This document shows positions 11,756 through 25,269 of a stretch of 64,000 nucleotides of DNA, one piece after another. This DNA is from Dipetalonema caudispina (taxonomy: Eukaryota > Nematoda > Chromadorea > Rhabditida > Onchocercidae): the NCBI GenBank assembly GCA_013365325.1, contig JABVXV010000052.1, positions 124,001-188,000 of the forward strand, read 5' to 3'. The first letter of the stretch is position 1, and the number at the start of each line of letters is the position of its first letter. The notes under the pieces are model-generated. The model had not been told where the DNA came from. It ran no database searches and saw nothing but the letters and a program-made list of their open reading frames with translations. The position numbers were made by a program, and so were the translations under genes.

Positions 11756-14700
11756 CGTGTTCTACACAACTCGATATTATTATCGCATTGTGGTGGTACG
11801 GCAGTCGGGTGCTTTGGGATTTTACTGGTAGGACAGGGATGTTGGGGTTTAATTCCTGGTGTTGCGAATGGTGCGGGGATATTTGCTCGGCAATGGGATG
11901 GGGCAACTGTATCGGTGTTTTGGCATGGGAGGAAAAAGAAGACAGGGCAAGGATCAATGTGGTGGAGATTGGAGCAGTAACCCCATTAAGGTGAGTGTGA
12001 TGATATAAAATTAGCGTTTTCCAAGAGTTGGAAACTAAAATAAATGGAGGAATGGATGGTTGGTCGTCTCTGATATAGAAATGTCTGTAGCGGATGAGTA
12101 ATTGTGGATGATGTACGGTAGTGCATTGTATCTTATATTTTATGATTATTTGGCTATAAATAGATTAGATGTTACATCTAGAATGTGTCTTTCACCATTT
12201 TGTTTGGAAAAATTGGTGTTGTTTTCAGGTACGGTAAAGAATGAATGGTAGGACGTCAGTTAGCGCGTATATAGTTCACAGAAATTGCAAATCTGAAATA
12301 TTGGGACCGGTGTTGAGGGCCTTAAGGTTCACAATTTTGAAATTTCAAGTAGCAGTGAAGCCATATTTTCATTCCGTAATGAGTAATTAGCTTGTCGGAG
12401 ACATTGGAGGGCAGTGAACTTCTGGGTTTGATTCATTCGGATACACTTTGGAAAAGTTGGATATTTTTGGGTAACGGATAACTGAAATGACAGTGCTCAC
12501 CAATGAATTGGAGATTTTCAGGATTGAAGAGATTGAGTAATCCTCAGATAGGGTTGAAGACGATCCCTGAGTTATTATGTAGCGTCACCGTGGAGCAGTG
12601 AGGCACAGAAACACCCGAGAGATCTGTTACGTTACGAAGTTTGGGTCCAGACCGAATAGAACAGCCGGGGTATCCTGTTTTGAAAAACTTGCGAAGGAAT
12701 TTGACACTCATTTTAAAGCTTGATGATTGGAAAATGCTGCATTTGTCTGAAGGGGAGAAAAGTTTGTAGAATTTAAAACAGTGTTTAATAAGTTAACGAA
12801 AATTCAACAGTGGATGTAGTAATAGCTATACCCACTCCAATATGTTTATCATCGTTTTTGTTATCAGGGGCACTATTGATTTCGGAAAACTTATCGGCCA
12901 CAAACTTTTAGTTCTGTAAATACCTTCCACGACTAGCTTCGAAAATTATTTGAAAGGTCTACTCAGAAGCAGCATTTGTAATTTGCATATGGTCATTCAT
13001 TAGAGGCATTCAATATGCGTATAGTTTGTATTTAGAAAGTAATGCCGTTGTTAGACATTGTAAGTAATAGAAGTAATTGATGAATTGGCAATTGTTTCGT
13101 AAACCCCTTCCATCACGTGTAGTAGTACAATAAAATGGTGGTTGTGCTTTAAGCTGGTAAATGTGTTTTTCTTGAACAATAATAGTGAACGAGGAAAGGA
13201 TATAATGTGAAATGACGGTAGTCGCGAAAACAAGAAGTGTGTACTCATGAAGAGTACAAGAGTAATGATGAAGGAAAGCTGCTGGAGTATAATTTTGGGA
13301 TGGAATACAGTTAGCCGGTTGTCATATGCGAAGTTTATTGAGGAACGTGATGGTTGTGTAGTGGCCGCTTCGGTGGCAGATTTTAAATGAACTTTCTTCG
13401 TTCTTTAATTTCAATTTTGAAGGCAGCTAAAGAGTCGTATTGCAGTCATTCAGTTTTGGGATTTTGAAATTGAACGTGGTGTTTTTGAGAGCATTCTATG
13501 CCCTTCTTGAGCTGCAGAAGTAGCTAGGTGTTGTCGGTTCATTATCGCTACTTATCATTTGTGGAGACTTTTTCATTAGGGATAATGTAAATTTCTGAAT
13601 TACTTGGAAGCGCTCTTCAACTTGAAACTGGTTCTGGATCACTTGAGAAGAGTTAGTACCAGTTACTTGGGCGGATAAGTTTTGCAGTGCCCTTTTTACG
13701 AACGGATAGGCGTTTATTGTTTTGATTTCGGGAAAAGTGATAAATTTGCATGGTATGGGCTGCCTGCCGTTGCCGACTGAGAGAATCGGGCAATGATGTG
13801 TGGTTAGTTGCTGTTTGGCCTGACCATGTTTCTACGATAGGTAGTTGAGCTTGCTAATATTATATATGATAAACTGTACAGGTAAATGTTGTAAGTGCTT
13901 AGTTGAGCTTGTCTGTAGGACTGCTTCAGATGAAGCGAATTATTCAATCGATACTTGTTAGGCTGTAAGTTACGTAGTGATTAAGAATGTGGAATTTTGA
14001 GTACATAAGTTTCAAATTAAAGTAGTTGAGTTCTATATTTAGGACTTCTAACGGTCAGGCAGTGTGTATCTTCACATCCGCTTGGTCTTGATGCTGCTGC
14101 GGCAACAAAGCTCAAGCTGTGTAAATTTGATAAAGATGGCAAATGTTCGAATTTCTGCTGAGGTTGTCAGGAACTATTAGCGGACTTGTTTAGCATAATG
14201 AGTCGGAAATAACTTACATTGACTAGTTGATGTAATGCTGCAGAGGCTGTAAGTGTTTTAGACTTCAAGCAAACTTTGATTGGTCTCTTTCTGTCTTCAA
14301 GATTGATTTAGAATAAAAAAGCTTTTTAAAACGAGAATTGGTGAAACGTTGGGTCATCGTAGCTATTTGGATTATAGTATTACTCTTTGAAGATCATAAA
14401 TTTGAAATAAAAGTGCCACTGTGAAAGGAAAATAAATTCCTATTGAGGAAATAAATGGTAGCCGAAATAACGGGATTTAACCTACCTTTCATCGTTTTAC
14501 TTTTGATTCATTCGGCAACAGCAAGAGGTAGAAAGATGTCAGCGAGTAGTGCGTGCCTTATAATTCGGTTTAATCCTATTAATTTATATGGATAACTTCG
14601 AAGTTCAGTTTTGGGATCTCTTTGTGTGTCAACTACTAGTATTGTTTATTTGAAGGTTGTCAGATATGCTTACAGCTGATGAAGCATTCTTGTAGAAGCT

Positions 14701-16874
14701 GCTCACTAACCATAAAAAAGGGTATCTGGGATAGTTTCGAAAATATGTGTAAAAAGCAGTCACTAGTTCACTGCATATAGTAATGCAGTGTTGATCTCCT
14801 AGTTTGGGAATTGTGTTGTTGTCTTCTGACTATCAGCGGTACAGATAATTGTGATTCTGGCGAAGTTTTTTCTTAACTGCATTTGCACATTTGCTTGGAT
14901 GTATTTTCTACACTTTCAGATCGTTTCGATTATTGCCTGAGCTCAAGTATATAAGTGTTCATAGATACCAGATTTAGTTAACTATAAGGATCTGCTGTAT
15001 CAATAGATAGAGTTGTTGTAATTATCAAGCATTCCGTTAAATAAGCTAGTGTATGGAGTAAGCCCCAATGTGTTTGAAATGCTGAAGCATTTATGTTGGT
15101 TTGCGTGATTTTAATTACTGTTCATGATCTGATCTTTTCAGAAAAGTTCTTATTCATATACTAATTTAAGACATTTTTAGAAGCTAGTTTTGGAATTTTC
15201 TCGGGCTTCTGTTTGATATTGAGACTTTATGTTTGATTTAGTTTTGAATTTGGTATACAGCGGTGTGGTGTAACAGTTCTTATTAGGAATGCCGTACGAT
15301 ATGAAGTATTATTTGAAATAGTTGTGAGATATTTTAGGACTCAATTTTCGTAAGTTCTAGGAGGTGACTTTTTCATTTTTGAGCTTTAGTTGTATTAAGT
15401 AGTTTTTCAGTAAACGATCTAGGACATCAATGACTTCTGTAATGTATTTATTAGGTAGTTCGAAAGTTTTTAATCTTTCAAGAAATACATGTCTTCAAGG
15501 ATTTATTTTTTAGGTAGTCGATGGATAACTGCATTATTCTGATGACATTCCAGAGACGTACATATCATCTAGGTAGTGGATTTAAACACCGCACCGTTGT
15601 TTTCTCGAAGACTGGGATAGCAATTGAGATAGCTTTGAATTCTCTTAAAGTAATTTGAAATACTGTTGTTGTCTTTTGTTTTATTATACTTTGTGTGGTT
15701 TTCTCGTAAGGGCATGAGTTTTTGTTAATAAATTTATTAACAAGTTTTGATTTGACTCGTAGTTTCTGTCATCCTAGTTTTTCTGATGCATTTTTCCTTC
15801 ACTTTTTTTCTTTGTATTCCCTTCCAGTGATCAGTCTGTTAGTGTGGCGCTACTTAACTTCAGATGTAGGAATCCAGCTGTAACTGTATAAATGACGTTT
15901 CCTTTTGAAATTAGGAGTGGTTGTAGATTCTGTTTCTGAAATAGTTGGACATAATGGAGTGTCGTGTTTGTCAACGAAGAGTAAGGCAACTGGTCGAAAT
16001 GTGATAAATTGTACAGGCATTTAGGTACTTCAGCATTTCATTCAATAATTAGTTTTTCTATAAGCATTAGTTAGTTAACTTGTAGACGTTGTTTGTAGGC
16101 TAGTGTGAGTCAACTTTAGGACTTCTGGAGTCATGGAAGCACTAGTCTTCCATGGCAGCTGCTCTCTAATTGGCGTGTGGCGTGCGTCAATTCAAATTAG
16201 GTAGGCTGTAAGATTCTTTGGACGGGTTCCCATTTGCATATGCTTAGCTCAGATTTTAAAATGTTGCTTAGGTTGAGTTGGTGTGTCTAGGACGGTTGAA
16301 TGCCTGTACTTCTCGTCCTGTTCATTAGTATTGACCAGGCTGTACTTCCTTTATTGGCATTCGTGTCATTTCCATCATATCCTTTTATTTTGGAAAAAGT
16401 GTCAAAAAGTAAGAGGTGTGAGTCAAAGTGATTCTTGTGGTCTCTATTCTACTTTTAAAGTTGAGGTTTGTGGCGTTCTAGATGCAGTCACATTGAATTA
16501 AAGATAAGATAAGAAATCAGTAAGTCGGAGTTAAGGTAATTCTCATCCAGGTGTAATTGGAGCTAGACATGGTTTAGTCACAGCAGATCTATGGTTCATG
16601 GGATTTTACGGAAGACATGTTTAGATGTCGGGTGAATTCGTGACACCGGCGTTTTTGAATAGTCATAGTAAATTTTGGACATTTTGACAAAATCTGTCGT
16701 TGTTAGTGAAAGACTCAATATTTCGTTGATTCCCCTCTCTTGATTTTCTGCCAAAACATTTTGGTATTTTCAGGGTGGTGTTGTTAGTAAAATGTTTCAG
16801 ATCATATCCAATTATATTTCCTAATTGCAATCTGAACAGTCTGAGTTCGATCACTGTTCTGGTTATAAAATAAA
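11756..16874 (+). other. Strand-asymmetric GT-rich block, candidate long non-coding transcript
   Basis: About 5 kb with composition unlike the rest of the window. Hand counts of four 60-base lines (starting at 12301, 13501, 14641, 15241) give G 62, C 35, T 86, A 57: about 40% GC, with G over C and T over A on the plus strand. No frame is long enough to support a protein. The block starts just after a TATA-like box and ends near AATAAA (16869-16874). Such paired skews are known from the non-template strand of transcribed DNA, so a plus-strand non-coding transcript is one reading. A large intron, a decayed insertion or transferred DNA are others. Short words recur on the plus strand: AGGCTGTAAG three times, TAGGTAGT four times. 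Confidence 0.35.
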
Positions 16875-18746
16875 AACTTTTATACTTTTTATATATTAAT
16901 ATTTTTATATACAAGAGAAGTGTTAAATATTGAGGTTTTGGTTCATTTCGTAAAAATCACACTTCTCACGAAATTCTTTGAAAAAAACATTTTTAAAGCC
17001 GCCAAAGCTCATTTTTACAAATAATTTCATGGGTTTTATTTCGAATTTTGAAGGTTTTGTTTTTGACAAGTAAATCACCTAAGCTCTCGCATCTTGCGAA
17101 GCTATATGTTACAATCTCAACAAAATGAAATGGCGAATTTATTTATCACCATTTTTCGAACAAAAATTTTTGCTTGGTTTCGCAGCACTTTCGATGATAA
17201 AATTTTTTTTTTTTCAATATTCCAATCATAATGCAGAAGTTTTGCTGCATACGTTTTCGAAAATACACATTTTGGAGCATTTTTTGCAATTTCGTATTTT
17301 TCGATGGTTTTGAATAAATTTTTTTTTTCCTGTTCTTCTTTTTGCACTGAAACACATATATATATACATATTATGGATGCTGGTGTCGTGCAAACGTCGA
17401 GATGGATTAGAGCATAATCGAGATTTATTATGACTCGATCTCAAATAGGTCGAACGATGGGATATTCGGGTTGCTGAGACCAGATAATTGTGAATATCAA
17501 AAGAGTTTTAAAATGGGTGACGTTGCCAAAAGCAGGATACATCTGTGAAGAGTAAGTAATTCAAAGATTCGGGATAAAAGACCTTGGGGAGAGTAGGCGA
17601 ATGTGAAGGAAGACGGTAGGAATATACTGTGGAGACTTGTAGGTGATGGGTGGCGGTGTTCTGGGATGGATTACTTCGCGTACGCGAAAGTTGCATACGT
17701 GGGGTGGTTCATCGCTTCAGTGGCATTCTATACACCGTTCTTTGGGGACCATGTATATAAGAAGGGAGAAGGAAAAGATTTGTGTAGGAGAGCAAAGATT
17801 GTTTGAATGATCAAAAGCAGCTCAGAAGTGGGAAGGATTCACTTTTTGGTAAGATAGCTTCACATTGGGGATAATTCTAGTAATTTTACAGCTACCTCTA
17901 CAACTGGCTGCGATATCCATCCAAATCTCTGATCTCATCTGTTGTAAAGTTAGTGTATAGGGCCTTTGAATTTGGATTGCTATTACAGGTTCTAGAACAC
18001 TTCATGGTTTTACTGCAACAGAGTAAAAATGCGTAGCAATCATGCATGATAAACGCGATGCCATATGAGCATTAACGATAACACAACAACATCTGACAAA
18101 CAAGTGATAATTCCAAGATCATTTACCGTGTCGTTAAAACAATAAAGATTTTTCTTGAAATCCTTAGTAGTGGCTGGTTCGATTTCCATGGAAATGATTT
18201 CATGAAATTAATCTAAGCCTATCAAATTCTGGAAAGTAAATAGTTGACAGCAATTCGGAAATATTGACTTCTGCAAGAAATTTTCAATTTCTACGCTAAA
18301 ATTTCATTGTCAGTTAGTAATATCTAAAATGTGACAGAGAATAAGTCAGTCAACTCTAGTCAAACAACTGCTAGGAGCATTATAAAATCGGTTAAGCCAA
18401 AAGCCAAAGCAAAAAAAGGTAATTGCGAAATTTAGGTCGGAATTATAATCTTACCACCCGAATGGAAATCAGCACATCTCTCAATAATGTTAAACATATA
18501 ATTTTTTAAGAAATCTGCGTCTGTGTGAAGTTAAAGCTTTGGAGATGTGCCTATCCTTAAGTTACAAAATATGTGATAAAATTGACAATTTGTTCAGGTT
18601 AAGATTCGAAAAATAAATAAATTTGCACGTACGTAGTGATTGAAAACGAAATGGATTTTAAAAAAATTGAAATCATGTAGAGAAAAAACCGGGTTTCACG
18701 TATCCGTAAATGCATGACTATATCATCTATCAAGACAATTTACATT
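16875..18746. other. Intergenic, with a second small GT-rich patch
   Basis: About 16.9-17.35 kb returns to ordinary AT-rich sequence with T runs. From about 17.37 to 17.86 kb there is a second GC-elevated, G-rich patch containing TATATAA (17754-17760). The remainder up to the stop codon of the BPI-like gene presumably includes its 3' UTR. No gene is supported. Confidence 0.4.
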
Positions 18747-21700
18747 CTATGGAAGCATTTGCAGTGCTGACGGTGATATTGTGAAGTCACTACCGATATA
18801 AATAGCATGTTCAAGTATTCGGAAATGTGGATTAATTATATTTATAGGGAGTCTTGTTGTTGGTAGTGATACTTCCATACCTCTGTTGAGCTGTTGATTG
18901 GCTGCCTGAAATAGCATCGAAGTTCGATACCGGTAAAGTTGAAAGAAAGATTGAGCAAAAGAGTTTATATAATGATGGATCAGTCAAGAAGGACTACCGT
19001 AGTAAAACAAAGAAGCTACATACCCTTAAAATTATGTCATTGGCCAAACTAGCCAAATTGTCAAGTGCATCCTGTTGTAAGCCCAATGTTTGATCTCGAT
19101 CTACCAATCTCAAAACTGGTAACGATGCATTTCCAATGATTCGATTACCCATTATTCGAAGTGTTATATCAGCAACTCCTGTTACTATTATGGTACCAAC
19201 TCGTATATTTGTTTTATCCAAATAAATGTCAACAAATGCGGACAAATCTAATTGTACACTGCCTGAAAATAAACCAAAATTTATTTTAAAGTCATTGGAA
19301 ATTAAACAATTCATAGTTATTACTAATCAATAAAGTAGTAATATTACCTCCACCACGTCCACTAATCATGATTGAAGGTGCTCGTGCTGTATGTATAGAA
19401 AGGGCTAATGTCCTGTTCGGATATTTCTCTTTGATGGCTGGTAAGATATCACCCAGACAAATACCAAGATCAGCCAAATTGCCCAGACTTCCCAAATTAT
19501 TACTACCCGAATCGCCACCCGTAATCGCTTGACGCTTGCTACGTTGTTGATGATAAAGACGGTAACGACGACGACGCTGACTCAAGCGTAACAGCCGAAG
19601 TAATAATGCTTCGTTTTCAGACTCCTCCTAAAGTATTTTCACTGATTTCTATTATTAATAAGTGAGTTGATACAAATTATATGATAATTACTACTAGTTA
19701 TCCATGCAAATGAATGGCTATGTTTAATTTCTACCAAATTATCTAATCATTCCAAATTTATTTTTCAATCAAAATTTTGAATTTAAAAATTCTTCATATC
19801 AAGTAAACAAATCAGAAATATATTATCTATGCAAATGAATGACTGTCATGATCTCTCATTCTTTAAAAAAATGAACAGGTAAAACGAACTTCTGAATAGT
19901 CGCTGCTGATATCGCAGGTTGTTGTTAACAATGCTCCAATACTAGGTGTCTCTGGCCCAATTCGGAATGATAAAAAGTTGGTCCTGAAAAGACCTTTCTA
20001 TCTACCTATCAAAATCCTAATATTAGAAGAGAATTAGACAAAAAAAAATCAGAATAGACATTAAAAAATTAATCACGATCTTCCCAATACCTGTTTATCG
20101 GAAAGATCGTGATGTTTTCTTTTTTGCAGTTCTCCCAACTGAAAGTGTTGCAAATAATACCTGTGCAACCAATATAGTAGGGAATTGATAGTGAAATCAC
20201 TAATCAGTATTTCAATCATTGTTGATCCTACTGGTGTAGGCCATTGCATTGGGAATGGGCCAAATGGAGTGCCACCACGTCCATTAGGACTAAATTCGCC
20301 ATTTAAGTCTATGTTATAATCATGGAATGTTGCATAAGATTGTAGCAATTGAGTCGTTAATACTAGATTTGCCACTTTCCTCTGCAAAAAAATTTAAAAT
20401 ATTCAGGTTTTAAATTGTGGTAATCCTAAAATATAAACTTGAATCGTTTCCATTCTGATTAGCTGAAGCTAAATTAAAAAACAAGCAAATTTCTGTTTCT
20501 ATCACTGAAAACCAAAAAACTTGTTGATTGATACGTATCAGAACTGAAGAATCAAAGTAATAAATAATCTTGATTAATTAGATAACTGATATAAAGTTAT
20601 GATTTAGCATCTATAAATTTTATTTACAAATAACTTTTTTGCTGTTTTTTCTATCTATCGCTCAAGCTATCCATCAACAACGTTGGAATAGTAGGTTAAA
20701 CATAAATAAATGACATAGGTAAAAAAGTAAATCATATACGGTACCAGATCGAGCTGCTCTTTGATAAGATTGCCAATAGCACCGAATGAATCACTACCAC
20801 CATCAGGTGGACATCCAGCACACGGATCACTAGTTCTTCCTTGTAAACCTCTAATTCCCCCAACAGGTTGTTGTATGCTGCCTGATTTGTAATAACCAGA
20901 AATACTACCATATCTCTTGGTAATCGGTACAGCAACCGGTACACCACGCACTGCAGATTTGTTAAATTGATCGGATGATTTTGTAGTGTATTGTCCAGAA
21001 GCTGAGATTGCTTTTGAATTGTGCATCGGAATTGATGACGAATGAAGCGGTAATTTCTGAAGTGTTTTTTGCTGCTGCTGCTGCTGCTGCCATAATTGTT
21101 GAGTTGGCCAATTGTACGATTCTCTCGGTGGCAAATGGATCATTATAGTTTGTTGTGATTGTTGTACGGATGGATTGATAATTCTCGACCGATCGATGAT
21201 GTTATTTAGCATGTTTGATGGCAAACCTTCAAATCCTGTTACCCCTCGTTTCTTTCTTGCATAAGAATGCGAGCGAATACTGGGAGCCTGAAAAGCGTTT
21301 CAGTGCAATTATATTTTTGAATTAATTTCAAAATCCGCGCTTTATTTACTTTTTTGTTTTCTTTGTCTACCCAGAACCTTATTTCATTCGTATTGATAAA
21401 TAATTGTATCTTCTCTGAAAACGATTTAAACGTCGAAAACGTCGGATATTCATTTGCTAACAAAACTAAAGTAAGCTTGTTGTGTTAATAGACGAATTAG
21501 ATTTGAAAAAAGAGGAACGAGAAGAAAAGGCAAGTATTTCTGAACAGATGCATCCTGTAAATATAATGAGGTCAATGAAGAGTTCATGTAAACTAAAGAA
21601 GTATCATACCTTTTCGGTTGATTGACCGAATAATTGTGCATTACTTCTTGTCGTTAATCCATTGCGAACGATAAGTTGCAAACGATTTTCACTCTTATCA

Positions 21701-24700
21701 TTGATGTCTTGTACAACAGAAGTTCCACTAACAATTTTCCTATCACCACTGGTCTCAAATACTTGAACCCTTTTTCCTTTTATTCCAACATTTTCTTGCA
21801 ACTTTGGTTGCACTTCTTGTGCAATTACTTGGGTTAGTACAGAAGCTAAAGCCTTAGTAAGAGTGTTTTTAGAACCAATACCGCCATTAACACCTTGCCC
21901 GAGTGTTGGTGGTGGTGGTGGATTTTTCGGTGGTGGAGCAGGAACAATTGGCGGTGATTTTGTTGTTGTTAAACGTGCTTGACATTGCGGTGAAAGACAC
22001 TGAAATATTAATAGTAGATAATAACTTCTGTTTATATCTCTTTTTCTTTATACTTCAAAACATATTACACTACTTTACACACTTTTCATATTTTGGGAAC
22101 AATTTGGAATCTATTTAATAACTAATTTTCTGCAATGAGTAAGCTTGAAAATTGAGGGTGACATATGACATATGAAATGTGGATGAAGAAAATTGAGTTA
22201 TCTATGCCGCATTCATTAAAAAAATGTTTGTAAGCTAACTTATTAGTATTTACGATAGCATTTAAACTATTTTAGAGATAATTCCAATACTTCGTATTCT
22301 ACCACGCCCTCATTTAATTGTCGAGCATATAATCTGAATCCTTCATTTATCTATTACTTTATTACTTGTCTCCTTTAAGTAATTTTCAAACCTTTTTTTA
22401 GTAAGATTTTTTTTGAGTTTCTATTTCAGTATTATCAGGAATACTTGCTTCTCTCACTATCAGTTTTTCTCTTCCGTTCAGACTTTAAACATTCCAGATG
22501 AAAGTTTTACTGGTCTCATTTCTATAAAAAGTATCCAATAACTAACATGAGCTGGTACTCTTCTTCCAAGAAGTCCTGTGAGCAAATTTACCATTTGTGT
22601 AAATGGAATTGATTGTGGTATACGAGCTAACAGAGGATTGATTCGTTCATTAATCACCTGCGGTAACATTCCACAAATACGTTCTGGTGCTATAGAACGT
22701 ACCCGTCCAGAAATCTCTTGCTAGAAATCATTTACTAATTAATTTCTTTTATGAAATGACAAATTTTCTTTTATTTGGCTAACTCTTACATTTACAACAT
22801 GCGTTTATAAATTGGTTGTTTCTCGAAAAAGTAATTTATTTTTCGAGAAATTGATTTCCATAAATCTTACCCGGAAAAATAAATTTACCAATGTACCCAA
22901 AAGACCACCACATTCAATACACACATCGGCAAATGGTATTTTTATATCACATCCACACAGGACCAATTGAGGTGCCCCATACACCGAACGGTCTAATCTT
23001 AACGTTATAGTAGCCGATACCTAGAAGACTGATAATTAATAAACAGTTTAAGTGAGTAAACTAAAGTTGAAAAGTAGGATTCAGTAACTTGAAATTATAA
23101 ATTGATAGATGAAATAGACATATATAATATGGTCAATGAACTGACCATTCAGTCTCCAATATCTAATCACCTTTAAATACCTATTCGAAGTGTCATTAAA
23201 ATATTGTGCAGTTAATGAATTAAAGATTTTATCAGCATGTGACGAAGAATATGAAATTGTGAAGCACTCAACAGTGAGAGAAAAACGATCAAAGAAATCG
23301 GCTTAGGAGATGTTGCTAATCAAATGTAACGATCTTTTCTAAGATCTGGTTAGTTCAAGTAACTTAATCAGCAAGATAGTACAGAAATGATTATGTAACA
23401 ATTGATTTTGTATTGGAGAAACGTTATTCTTTGACTCCAGACAACAAATACTTTTATATAAATTATTGAATTGAAGTTGAACTAACATGGTAGAAGTTAG
23501 CATGCACGATACCAGAAAGCTGAATAGGAAATATGAGATTGGCCATACCGTCTAAGTTACCCGTCACTCTGCAACATTATCATTATTTTTCTTGTATTTA
23601 AATTATCACTTTTTATTTAAATTATATCAATAAAGTTAATATGCCAGTTTAAGTCATCATTTAAGAATTCTGGATGGTAAAGAATTCTAGAATTCGATAG
23701 AAAAGCGATTAAACATAAGATATTCAAGTACGAATCAAAATTTTTAGTTTGTTAAAAAGTTTGGATGCTTTACCCAATGTCCAAATCTTCCACATTAATA
23801 ACAATAAGATTTGGTGGTGCCGGAAAAATATTGAAACATTGCGGTGGGCGATAGTTTGAAATGTGGATATTACATACCGTTACTTCAGCGAAAACCTGAA
23901 ATTACTTTGGTGGATTGTACTGTCGTGAACTAATGCTTTTACTGTAATTAATGATATGTAAATTTAAAGGAATGGTAAGATAAGAAAGTAATATTTGATA
24001 AGTACCTCTTCAATTCTTTGAGTTATATCCGGTATTTGAATACGTGAGATTTGACTATCAAGAATTTGCCTTGCCAATGTACTTGCATACTGGAAAGCAC
24101 GTTGGTTGATACGAATTTTGATACCTGGACTCCCGCGATATCCGCGAAGAAGATCTGAGTTAAAATCCATTACTGCACTTGCTTTACCTATCGGTTGACC
24201 ATTTTTGGCATGCCCACCATAGTGACGACCGCCTATTCTGAAAACAATATAACAGCAAGATAAGTAATTGTAATTTTCAGAAAATAGTTTGGTTAAATGT
24301 CTGTCAACGAAATCACTAAAATGTTGCAACACTTTCATTATGATTTTTTTCGAGTAAATAGTGTGCTTAAAAGTTGGTTTTATTTTTTTTTGAAAAATTT
24401 TCACTTTCTGTAATCACACGGTGGAACGCAAAGGTACGTACAAGACATAAAGGTTGATCATTGGATAAATTTTTAGTGTAAAAAAGTAAGTCTAAGGTAA
24501 AGTATAAAACAACATTTCTGATATCCAATAATAACTCCAGAAACTGATTTTCAGTTTTTTCATTAAAAATTCCAAAGATGTGATGCATTTCCTTTTATTG
24601 TCGTTAGGAAATTAGTTGAAATTGAAATGTTGCTGAAAGCGCTTTTATCATTTTGAGTAGAATTTTGTCGGCTAAAATTTCCATAATTTTCTGATGAAGT

Positions 24701-25269
24701 TCTAACTTGAAAATATCTTCAAATCTTTGGATAACCGAAGTAAATAAAAGGATTCATTGCAATACAACCAGTAAGATGACAGAAAGAATTTTTCCAAGCT
24801 TAAAATAAATTTTTGAAAATCAAGAAAGTATCCTTCTTTCAATGCATGTTTTAACGAAAAAGAAACTATGATAGATAGTACTATGCAAAACTTACATTGG
24901 TTGAGCGATCCTCCCGGGTACAACCTGTTTATAAGTAAGGCGAGGGGGTGATGGGCCAATTCTGCTCGGAAAACCGGCAGCTCTCGGTCTTTCCATTACT
25001 GCACTGGAACGTTTTTGAATTTTTCTAGTGATAAGATCATTATTATCGCTGAGTGTGTACACATTGCTGCACAATGATTGTACTTCGATTCGATTACCAT
25101 TTACTCTTATGAACTTCCAACTGACGATTTCCAGAAGCAGAAGAAAAGCAGCGAATAGCTGGAATTAGATCTTGGTAATAGTATGAAAATCAAATTTGAT
25201 AAATGATATTTTGGCTGTTTATAGAGATGGAATGATGTGATATGCTACTTGCTTGATGATGTAATCCAT
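18747..25269 (-). CDS. Secreted BPI/LBP-family lipid-binding protein, 14 exons, about 989 aa
   Basis: Exons 5' to 3': 25269-25249, 25158-24896, 24237-24006, 23895-23774, 23568-23487, 23020-22871, 22720-22547, 21999-21610, 21287-20745, 20381-20161, 19983-19890, 19627-19348, 19262-19024, 18905-18747. Phases agree throughout. The start yields an N-terminal hydrophobic signal sequence (LFAAFLLLLEIVS). The first BPI barrel begins near residue 131 with the family motif PGIKIRINQRAFQYAS and runs to about 350. The second begins near 660 (YNIDLNGEFSP) and ends with a typical LPINIINPHF-type C-terminal segment. Members bind lipopolysaccharide or other lipids. Unusual: about 310 extra residues between the barrels, with a Pro run (364-380), seven Gln (545-551) and RKKR (489-492); further basic sites at QKR (55-57) and RSKR (793-796). 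BPI proteins are usually near 480 aa. The least certain junction is 19890/19627, which uses a GTTCGT donor. The family call is firm. Confidence 0.9.

Noticed and set aside
11640..11957. 105-codon minus-strand frame at the edge of the GT-rich block
   Set aside because: Its length follows from reduced stop frequency in GC-elevated DNA; the peptide is His/Ser/Pro-rich with no motif.
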